A stretch of 64,000 bases of DNA, from contig NZ_JACBZH010000001.1 in the NCBI RefSeq assembly GCF_013407855.1, positions 5,208,001-5,272,000 on the forward strand. Reading direction: 5' to 3'. A model generated the notes under the pieces. It saw only the letters and a program-made list of their open reading frames with translations. It was not told the origin of the DNA and ran no database searches. Numbering within the stretch: position 1 is the first letter of the stretch; every line of letters starts with the position of its first letter. A program made the translations under genes and the position numbers. This document shows, piece after piece, positions 58,204-64,000 of this stretch. Source of the DNA: Actinopolymorpha rutila (GTDB lineage Bacteria; Actinomycetota; Actinomycetes; Propionibacteriales; Actinopolymorphaceae).

Positions 58204-59069
58204 AGGTCCTGCTCCCGGGAAGCGGATCTGGGCGGAACGACCGGCGACCGGCCGGTCCGTACGAGATGGTCGGCACGTGCCCCGTGGTTGGCGCGAGGGC
58301 TGCGGGGGGTCTGGGTTGTGCGGTGGCTGCGGTCGGTGGGGTAGCCGTCGAGCGCGTCGGCGGGCCTCGCCGGGCGGCTCCGGCCGTTGGTCGCCTGAGC
58401 GTCTCCAGGCGCCGAGTACGTCGGCGTACGGACGTCCACCGGTGTTTGGGGCGAAGCATGTGGCCTGCGCCGCCGCCTGGCCGCCATCGCCTCCACGGAC
58501 AGAGGCATCACGATCGTGGTGACCAGCCCCGCGAACAACGCCATCGCGAGCGTACGGAGCTTGCCCTTGGCCTGCCGTGTGGGTGGCGCCGTGGACACGT
58601 CGGTGATCCGGATGCGCGCATGGCTGGCCACCCCCTCCTCGGACTGGATCTGGGCCAGTCGCTGCACCACCAGTTTGTTGACGGCGTCCTGGGTGGCGCG
58701 GACGTTCGTCCGGTCGGATCCGGTCACCACGATCGACAGGACCGGTCCGGTGGAGTCGAGCGGCCGCGCCACCTCGTACTCCGAGGTGAGCTTTCTGGCC
58801 TTCAGCTGCTCGGCGACGTCTGGTGCCATCACCTCCCGGCCCACGACTTCGGCGGTGACCGCCAGTGAGGAGTCGAACAGCAGGTACGGGTTTCCGCCCG
58901 CCTGCTTGGCCTGGAACTGGGAAGCCAGCAGCAGGACCGAGGACTGCGCCTCGTAGCTCCACGGGAGCACGAAGTATCCGGCCGCCACCCCGGCAATGGT
59001 CAGCACCAGAAGCGGGACGGTCAGCATCCATCGCCGTAGCAGGATGTTCACCGAGTCGAGCAGGTCCAC
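58200..59069 (-). CDS. Chain-length determinant/Wzz-type polysaccharide co-polymerase
   Basis: 289 residues from a GTG at 59069. The protein has a membrane helix at the N-terminus (VPLLVLTIAGVAAGYFVLPW), an external alpha/beta domain with AQSSVLLLASQFQAKQAGGN, and a second helix LRTLAMALFAGLVTTIVMPL near residue 185, the normal Wzz topology. The Pro-rich motif before the second helix (VSTAPPTRQAKGK) is also typical. No tyrosine-kinase domain is attached. The C-terminal 85 residues are disordered and Arg/Pro-rich. It overlaps the polymerase gene by 4 bases and is divergent from a second small co-polymerase at 59225. Confidence 0.87.
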   Translation of the reverse strand: MDLLDSVNILLRRWMLTVPLLVLTIAGVAAGYFVLPWSYEAQSSVLLLASQFQAKQAGGNPYLLFDSSLAVTAEVVGREVMAPDVAEQLKARKLTSEYEVARPLDSTGPVLSIVVTGSDRTNVRATQDAVNKLVVQRLAQIQSEEGVASHARIRITDVSTAPPTRQAKGKLRTLAMALFAGLVTTIVMPLSVEAMAARRRRRPHASPQTPVDVRTPTYSAPGDAQATNGRSRPARPADALDGYPTDRSHRTTQTPRSPRANHGARADHLVRTGRSPVVPPRSASREQDL

Positions 59070-59224
59070 CAGGCCCCCCTAGTCGTTGCCCGTGTTGTCG
59101 ATCTACCGACAAGATCGCGGGCCATCACCGATGATACGAAGAGCGCGGTTCGTAACTGGGCGAAAAGGTAATTCCCAGTGCGAACCGCGGTGTTGCGATC
59201 GGCAGGTACGGGCTTGGGGGGACC

Positions 59225-59911
59225 ATGACCTTGCGGGACATCTGGACGGCCGCGTTCCACCGACCCTGGCTGGCTCTTGCCGTGGCCGCTCTGTGTGGGC
59301 TGTGGAGCTTCCACCAGGTCACCGCACCCACGGTCTATGAGACGCGGGCCGTGGTCACCCTGCTCAGCCCGAAGACGACGTTTCCCCGCAACGCCTACGC
59401 CGGTTTCACCCAGGGCCTGGTGATGCTCACGGAGGCATCCGCACTGTCCGCTGCGAATCCCGCCACGCGCGACCAGATCCGTCGGGCGGGCGGCACCGGT
59501 GACTACGCCGTGGTGATGGCCAACCGCGGCAACGAGGAGCTTCCGATCCACGACCAACCGGACCTTTGGGTGTCAGCGCGATCCACCGACCCAGCCGAGG
59601 CCGAACGAACCCTCACCGCAGCGATGGGGGTGCTCCGTACGCAGCTCCGGGAGCGCCAGGAAAGTGCCGGGGCCTCCACCGCCTCGTTGGTCACCTGGCG
59701 GGTGACCGGCGGCAACGGCGCTCCGGTAGCGTTGCACGGCAGTCGGATCCGGCAGCTGGCCGGGCTGGGACTGATCAGCATCCTGGTCACCACTTACACC
59801 GTGGTGTTGGCTGACCGAAGAAGCCGTTGGTTCCCCCGGTCGCTCCGTTCGGTCTTGCGGTTCGGGTCCCCGCGTCCGGTCAGGCTCCCCCACCGCAGCG
59901 GGTATAAGTAA
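59225..59911 (+). CDS. Small Wzz-like polysaccharide co-polymerase/transport protein
   Basis: 228 residues, ATG at 59225. It has a helix at either end: PWLALAVAALCGLWSFHQVT and RQLAGLGLISILVTTYTVVL (from about residue 175). Between them the strand YETRAVVTLLSPKTTFPRNA and SARSTDPAEAERTLTAAMGV recall the Wzz domain. The sequence is shorter than the partner at 58200. Both face each other across 155 bases, so they may be controlled jointly. It presumably helps set the chain length or is part of the export complex. Confidence 0.72.
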   Translation: MTLRDIWTAAFHRPWLALAVAALCGLWSFHQVTAPTVYETRAVVTLLSPKTTFPRNAYAGFTQGLVMLTEASALSAANPATRDQIRRAGGTGDYAVVMANRGNEELPIHDQPDLWVSARSTDPAEAERTLTAAMGVLRTQLRERQESAGASTASLVTWRVTGGNGAPVALHGSRIRQLAGLGLISILVTTYTVVLADRRSRWFPRSLRSVLRFGSPRPVRLPHRSGYK

Positions 59912-60113
59912 CGGTGGCATCACGCCGACGGATTCCGGTCGGGCAATTATGGGGATCCTTTGCCGGCTGCTTTGCATTGCCGCGTGAATGGTCAAACCCG
60001 GAGTACCTTGGAGCGACGCGTGATCTTCTTCAATCACGAGCACGGACCGCGCTCGACAACCCATTTCGACGGGCGAGCGACTCGTGATTGTCGGCATTTG
60101 GAGGGCAGTTCCC

Positions 60114-61880
60114 ATGCAGCACCCACTTCGCGTCACCCTACTTGTCCTGATTCCCTCGGTGGCAGTGGGGCTGGCCTTCCTCCTTGCGCCGCCGCCCGCA
60201 TCAGCCGACACTCTCTTCGGATCCCTCGTGCCGGAGACGGACGCAGCTCCCGACACCGCCGCCGTCGAACTCGGCGTGCGCTTTTCGACAACGGTGCCGG
60301 GCATGATTACGGGAGTCCGCTTCTACAAGTCCACGGTCAACACGGGTACTCACGTCGGTTCGTTCTGGAACAGTGCCGGGCAGCGGCTCGCCCAGGCCAC
60401 CTTCAGCGGCGAGACCGCCAGCGGCTGGCAGTCGGTCACCTTCACCACGCCTGTCGCTATCACGCCTGGCTCGCTTTACACCGCGTCCTACTTCGCACCA
60501 CGGGGTCGCTACGCCGCGACCGTCGGCGGGTTCGCCGCGCCGTACACAAGCGGGCGGCTGACCGTCCCCGCGGGCGGCGGCAGGTACAAGTACGGCGGCG
60601 GATATCCGGTGGATAATTACCTGAACATCAACTATTTCGTCGACGTCATGTTCACGCCTTCGTCGACACCATCGCCGACGCCGACGCCGACAGTTCCCGG
60701 TGAGACGACGCTGACACTTCCGCCCATTCCGTGGGAGGGTGGGCCCGCCTACTGGAGGAACTTCCCCAAGGCCAACGCCGCCGGCTGGAGCAGCCCGACC
60801 TTCTTTCCCATTGTCGTGTGGTTCAACGGCGTGAGCAGCAACGCGGAAGCCCTGTACGACAAGAGCATCGGCATCAATTCATATGTCGGCATGTGGGAGG
60901 GCACGCCATACAGCCTGTTCGCCGACAACGGGATCTACTGGCTGGGTGGGAAGCTGAACAGCAGCTTCAATGACACGAGCAAGAACTGGGTCGGTGAGTT
61001 CCTCGACGACGAGGTCGATGGTCGTTTCCCGCCGGCGCAGGGCTTCGCGCACCTCAAGGCGCTGAGTGACAAGGTGATCGGCACCGGACGCTTCCGCTAC
61101 GCTAACTTCACCCAGATGGTCATCAGCAGCGACATGCCTCCGGCGACGGCCGCGCAGTATGTCAATCCATACACCGACGCCGTCTCGGTCGACATGTACT
61201 TCTACACGATTCCGTACTGCGACTGGCGGCCCTACCGGGATGTCTACATCACGCCGATCGACCAAGCTCATTGCCGAACTGCCTCCAGCTACGGCAAGAC
61301 GGTAAGATCGCTTCGCATGCGGGACGCCGCCGATGGCAAACTCCAGCCGATGTGGCAATTCGTCGAGAACCTGAACGGCGGTCCTGGCGAGGGTCCTTTC
61401 GTGGCCGACATAACGCCGGCCCAACTACGGGCGGCTGTCATGAACTCGGTCATCAACGAGGCTCGTGGGATCGTCTACTTCAACCAAAGCTTCACCGGAC
61501 CCTGCCAGGGCAGCGCGATCTTCCGTCAGACACAGGTCAACCCGTCGTTCTGCGCCGCACCCCAGGTCGACGCGGCAAGGATCGTGAACAGTCAGATCAA
61601 GGCCCTGGCACCGGTGATCAACACTCAGTCCTACACCTACTCGTTCGGGTCGGGGCTGAATACGATGCTCAAGGCCTACAACGGGTCGGTCTACGTCTTT
61701 GCGATGATCGACGGCAGTTCGAGTCCGGGAAGCCGAACCTTCCAGCTGCCCGCCGAGGTGTCGGGCAGAACCGTCACCGTACTGAACGAGAACCGCACGC
61801 TGACCGCGTCGTCCAGCGGGCGCTTCACCGACAACTTCCCGGCCGAGACGACCTACCACATCTACAGAATCGCGAAATGA
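60114..61880 (+). CDS. Secreted DUF4082 protein with glycosidase-like C-terminal domain
   Basis: 588 residues; ATG at 60114 with GGAGGG 9 bases upstream (a GTG 30 bases earlier is in frame). Signal peptide ends at about ASA, residue 32. Residues 35-180 match DUF4082: LFGSLVPETDAAPDTAAVEL then GMITGVRFYKSTVNTGTHVG and ITPGSLYTASYFAPRGRYAA, a beta-sandwich often found in glycan-binding proteins. A Thr-Pro linker (SSTPSPTPTPTVPGE) follows, then a 370-residue domain with WVGEFLDDEVDGRFPPAQGF and VSVDMYFYTIPYCDWRPYRD that resembles TIM-barrel glycosidases with an EFLDDE acidic pair. It may trim or depolymerise the surface polymer. GC content is slightly lower than around. Confidence 0.78.
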   Translation: MQHPLRVTLLVLIPSVAVGLAFLLAPPPASADTLFGSLVPETDAAPDTAAVELGVRFSTTVPGMITGVRFYKSTVNTGTHVGSFWNSAGQRLAQATFSGETASGWQSVTFTTPVAITPGSLYTASYFAPRGRYAATVGGFAAPYTSGRLTVPAGGGRYKYGGGYPVDNYLNINYFVDVMFTPSSTPSPTPTPTVPGETTLTLPPIPWEGGPAYWRNFPKANAAGWSSPTFFPIVVWFNGVSSNAEALYDKSIGINSYVGMWEGTPYSLFADNGIYWLGGKLNSSFNDTSKNWVGEFLDDEVDGRFPPAQGFAHLKALSDKVIGTGRFRYANFTQMVISSDMPPATAAQYVNPYTDAVSVDMYFYTIPYCDWRPYRDVYITPIDQAHCRTASSYGKTVRSLRMRDAADGKLQPMWQFVENLNGGPGEGPFVADITPAQLRAAVMNSVINEARGIVYFNQSFTGPCQGSAIFRQTQVNPSFCAAPQVDAARIVNSQIKALAPVINTQSYTYSFGSGLNTMLKAYNGSVYVFAMIDGSSSPGSRTFQLPAEVSGRTVTVLNENRTLTASSSGRFTDNFPAETTYHIYRIAK

Positions 61881-61924
61881 CGGTCCCGCACAGGCGGGCA
61901 GATCGATGCTGGGGGAAATGAAGA

Positions 61925-62806
61925 ATGGTCGTGGAAACAGCCCGGGTCGCGCACGCCGTGCTCACTCGGTTCAACCTGCCTTCGGCTGGAATCGAGGGCA
62001 CCGTGCGTGCCCGGGAGGGCTGGCTTCGATCGCGTCTGGAGTTGTTCGAGACCTACACACTGCCCGCGATGCGGGGGCAGATCGACCCGCCGGACACGTG
62101 GCTGATCTATTTCGATCCGCAGTCGCCCGACTGGCTGAAGAGCGCGATCGATCGACATGTCGCCGAAGGACGGTACGTCGCGCTGTTCCGCGACTCGGTT
62201 CCCAGCGAACAGCTAGCGAAGGACCTGGCGAAGCACCTGCCTGACGCACCGATGCTGTTGACCACGAATCTCGACAACGACGACTCGATCGCCTACGACT
62301 TCGGCAAGCGCCTGCACCAACTGCCCGCGGTGACCAGCGCACACGCGGTGTTCTTCCGTGACGGCCTCATTCGTGCCGGCGCTCGAACGTACCTGCGCAG
62401 GGACCCGGACAACGCCTTCTGCTCCGTCCTCGAACCGTGGTCGCAGCAGCCGTCGACGTGCTGGCTGGACTGGCACAACCTGCTCGGCTCACGTATACCC
62501 ACGATCGTCCTGGACGGTGATCCGGCCTGGCTGCAGATGATCCATGACGGAAATGTCAGCAACCGGGTTCGCGGTCGGGTAGTGGATCCAACGCGGTTCC
62601 AGCCGTTGTTCGGTCATGGCCTGAGCGGAGCGGAGCCGCCCGGACTGCGTCGCAGGGCGGCGGACTTCGCGATTCACCGGCCCTTGCGCGGCTCACGCGA
62701 CGCGGTTCGAACGCTTGGAAAGAAGATCGTTCTGCAGACAGGTGGCAAAGAGCAGCTGGATCGCTTGAAGATGGTGACAAGCCGATTGAGCAGCCGCTCC
62801 AACTAG
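61925..62806 (+). CDS. Rhamnosyltransferase-like glycosyltransferase (PF11316 type)
   Basis: 293 residues, ATG at 61925. The N-terminal block AHAVLTRFNLPSAGIEG and WLRSRLELFETYTLPAMRGQ then TWLIYFDPQSPDWLKSAIDR is characteristic of the putative rhamnosyltransferase family. The metal-binding region MLLTTNLDNDDSIAYDFGKR contains the expected D-x-D-D. C-terminal 60 residues are basic. It probably adds a sugar to the polymer or a cell-wall glycan. It lies 45 bases after the DUF4082 gene in the same direction. Confidence 0.82.
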   Translation: MVVETARVAHAVLTRFNLPSAGIEGTVRAREGWLRSRLELFETYTLPAMRGQIDPPDTWLIYFDPQSPDWLKSAIDRHVAEGRYVALFRDSVPSEQLAKDLAKHLPDAPMLLTTNLDNDDSIAYDFGKRLHQLPAVTSAHAVFFRDGLIRAGARTYLRRDPDNAFCSVLEPWSQQPSTCWLDWHNLLGSRIPTIVLDGDPAWLQMIHDGNVSNRVRGRVVDPTRFQPLFGHGLSGAEPPGLRRRAADFAIHRPLRGSRDAVRTLGKKIVLQTGGKEQLDRLKMVTSRLSSRSN

Positions 62807-62998
62807 CGCGAGATTACGGCAACGGATCAGCGCAGTCCGTGCGGCAGTCCGTACGCCCCGCTTCGGCGCTGCGGACCAGGTGTGCTGCCCACACAGGTTG
62901 GCGATGGGCGACCTGGGTTCGATGATCTTGAATGGGTGAGGACCTCCGCGTGAGGTGTGGAACTGCCACAGCTGTCCGCACCGACCCTGGAGGTCCGC
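62807..62998. other. Intergenic segment before transposase relic
   Basis: I see no gene here. Around 62940-63000 the sequence GACCTCCGCG and GGAGGTCCGCG occurs in inverted and direct form and may be part of a decayed insertion-sequence end, but no clean terminal repeat can be matched. Confidence 0.3.
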
Positions 62999-63236
62999 GT
63001 GCTCCGCAACGCCCAGTTGACCGAGCTTGGCCGGCTGCGCCTGGCACGGTGTGTCATCGAGGATGGCCGGTGCGACGCGCAGCGGAGCGGTTCCAGGTCT
63101 CAGTCACCACCGCGCATCCTGGGCCAGCCGCTATCGACGCGACGGCGTGGCGGGAATGACCGACCGGTCCACCCTCCCCCATCGGTGTCGGGCACAGACA
63201 CCGCGCCGGCTGGTGAATCAGGTCGTGTCCCTGGCC
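62999..63236 (+). pseudogene. Relic of an IS481-type transposase (N-terminal helix-turn-helix only)
   Basis: Three frames in succession read as one protein: VLRNAQLTELGRLRLARCVI (from GTG 62999), then GWPVRRAAERFQVSVTTAH (from 63061) and WASRYRRDGVAGMTDRSTLP followed by RRLVNQVVSL (from about 63120). Together they match the opening of IS481/IS3-group transposases (helix-turn-helix, then the WxxRxxxxGxxGLxDRSxxP signature). The frame breaks are about 4 bases missing near 63065 and one base missing near 63118. The catalytic DDE domain is gone. The remnant ends where glycosyltransferase sequence begins on the other strand. Confidence 0.72.
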
Positions 63237-63308
63237 TACACCGAGATCCTCACTGCACTTGATGGACTCCCACCTGTCACCCGCATACTGACCTGTTGGG
63301 CAGAACAA

Positions 63309-64000
63309 CTAGGCGGCAGCTGCCCGCTGGGTGTCGTCACGCTCCCACGGCCGGTCCGCCGCCTGAGTGGGCTGGATTCGCGCGAGCAGGACGAACCCCG
63401 CGTACACGACGGCGTCGGCCAACTCCGCGACGCTGTGCACGGAGCTCAGCAGTAGCCGCAGTCCGCCGACCTGGACCGACGACGCCTCGACGATGCCCGC
63501 TGCGGCCAGCCCAGCTGGTCCGCGGCGGACCCGGCGAAGCGTTCGCAGCAGCGCCCGCGCGTTCCGCGGGCAACGCACCACCGCGGCACCCGTCGTCCCG
63601 AAGGTGATCTCGGTCCTGTCGAACTTGCTGTCGACGTAGACGTCGTCGGCCACGACGTCCGGGAACCGGCCGACCCGGGCATGCCCCGCCTCGGTCAGCG
63701 CGTAGGCACCCGCACCCCACAGGTGGGCCGACAGCTCGGGCATCCGTTCCCGGGCCCGATAGTAGGCCCGGACGAGCGCGCTGCAGCCGGCGGTCAGATA
63801 GCCGCTATGCGGCCGGCCGGCCAATGCGCCGGGCGCGGACAGCCGTTCGAGCAGCTCGGCCACCGTGTCCGTGCCGATGGCGATGTCGGCGTCGAGGTAG
63901 AGCCGCGGCCAACTCGTCGCCGCCTCGTCCCCGGCGTTGAGCGCGGCCGTCTTCGACCCGCGGGACAGCTCGATCACCTGGACGCCCGGGATCGAGCGGG
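63309..64000 (-). CDS. Glycosyltransferase family 2 protein (N-terminus beyond the right edge)
   Basis: About 230 residues are visible to the stop at 63309; the start lies outside the window. The family 2 features are VIELSRGSKTAALNAGDEAA (the GKxxALNxG motif), LYLDADIAIGTDTVAELLER (DxD metal site) and SAHLWGAGAYALTEAGHARV, the acceptor region. The remaining part includes PDVVADDVYVDSKFDRTEIT with the ED-like catalytic pair. A C-terminal hydrophobic helix (SSVHSVAELADAVVYAGFVL) may attach it to the membrane. Part of the polysaccharide locus or next to it. Confidence 0.85.
   Translation of the reverse strand, partial: RSIPGVQVIELSRGSKTAALNAGDEAATSWPRLYLDADIAIGTDTVAELLERLSAPGALAGRPHSGYLTAGCSALVRAYYRARERMPELSAHLWGAGAYALTEAGHARVGRFPDVVADDVYVDSKFDRTEITFGTTGAAVVRCPRNARALLRTLRRVRRGPAGLAAAGIVEASSVQVGGLRLLLSSVHSVAELADAVVYAGFVLLARIQPTQAADRPWERDDTQRAAAA

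Noticed and set aside
44791..60022. Shared 12-mer CCTTGGAGCGAC near 44791 and 60011
   Set aside because: Two short matches 15 kb apart in GC-rich DNA are not beyond chance and have no common context.
1..64000. tRNA, rRNA, CRISPR array, integrase or attachment site
   Set aside because: The gaps between genes were read for cloverleaf, repeat-spacer and att-like features; none was convincing.

Overview
The window is GC-rich (roughly 70% by eye) and densely coded. It has many GTG starts, 1- and 4-base stop/start overlaps, a WhiB-type Fe-S regulator, an XRE-TPR regulator, Tat and lipoprotein signal peptides, DinB-type enzymes and type VII secretion-type small proteins. These point to a free-living, soil-type actinobacterium. 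The carbohydrate-active enzymes, orphan family-5 solute-binding lipoproteins and several phytanoyl-CoA-type dioxygenases would fit a member of Propionibacteriales (for example the Actinopolymorpha/Kribbella neighbourhood). That placement is inference; there is no rRNA or other marker gene here. I saw no tRNA, rRNA, CRISPR array or intact mobile element.

Layout. 1-18 kb is mostly minus strand: a truncated winged-helix protein, a peptide/sugar-type binding lipoprotein coupled to an ADP-ribosylglycohydrolase, an APH-fold kinase with an MFS exporter facing a CGNR regulator, a GH43 enzyme, a GH95 fucosidase split by a frameshift, a secreted beta-propeller-like protein, a lower-GC orphan gene, a dicarboxylate symporter, an esterase and a second binding lipoprotein. 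18-26 kb holds a MerR regulator with its operator-promoter, a four-gene run (Erm-like rRNA methyltransferase, class I methyltransferase, GNAT, APH kinase) that resembles an intrinsic resistance cassette, and a YtrA-type GntR regulator coupled to a membrane protein behind two copies of a 24-bp palindrome. 26-32 kb is catabolic: a FadR-type regulator, GH29 fucosidase and sulfatase, then a LarA-like protein opposite a 3-hydroxyisobutyrate-dehydrogenase-type enzyme.

32.7-35.6 kb is the most unusual part: a compact operon encoding a free-standing AHH nuclease, an Imm11-like immunity protein, two YbaB-like proteins, a WXG100/EspC-like protein and a small membrane protein. The last looks like the N-terminal export half of a type VII polymorphic toxin. 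In effect it is a toxin system in separate pieces. 35.7-46.3 kb has three phytanoyl-CoA-type dioxygenases, a BNR-type secreted protein, WhiB facing XRE-TPR, a Nudix hydrolase, a DUF5996 protein and a membrane-anchored esterase.

46.5-64 kb is a surface polysaccharide locus. A leader with three hairpins and triplicated ribosome-binding-site/start units precedes a run of amino-sugar genes (LbH acyltransferase, Gfo/Idh oxidoreductase, epimerase, two DegT aminotransferases, NeuD-like acyltransferase), glycosyltransferases and a Wzx-type flippase. The run is closed by a perfect 19-bp hairpin. Facing it are a Wzy/ligase-type polymerase and Wzz-type co-polymerase; a second small co-polymerase, a secreted DUF4082 glycosidase-like protein, a rhamnosyltransferase-like protein, a relic IS481 transposase and a truncated GT2 follow. 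Together these suffice for sugar-nucleotide modification, assembly, flipping and polymerisation of an N-acylated amino-sugar polymer.
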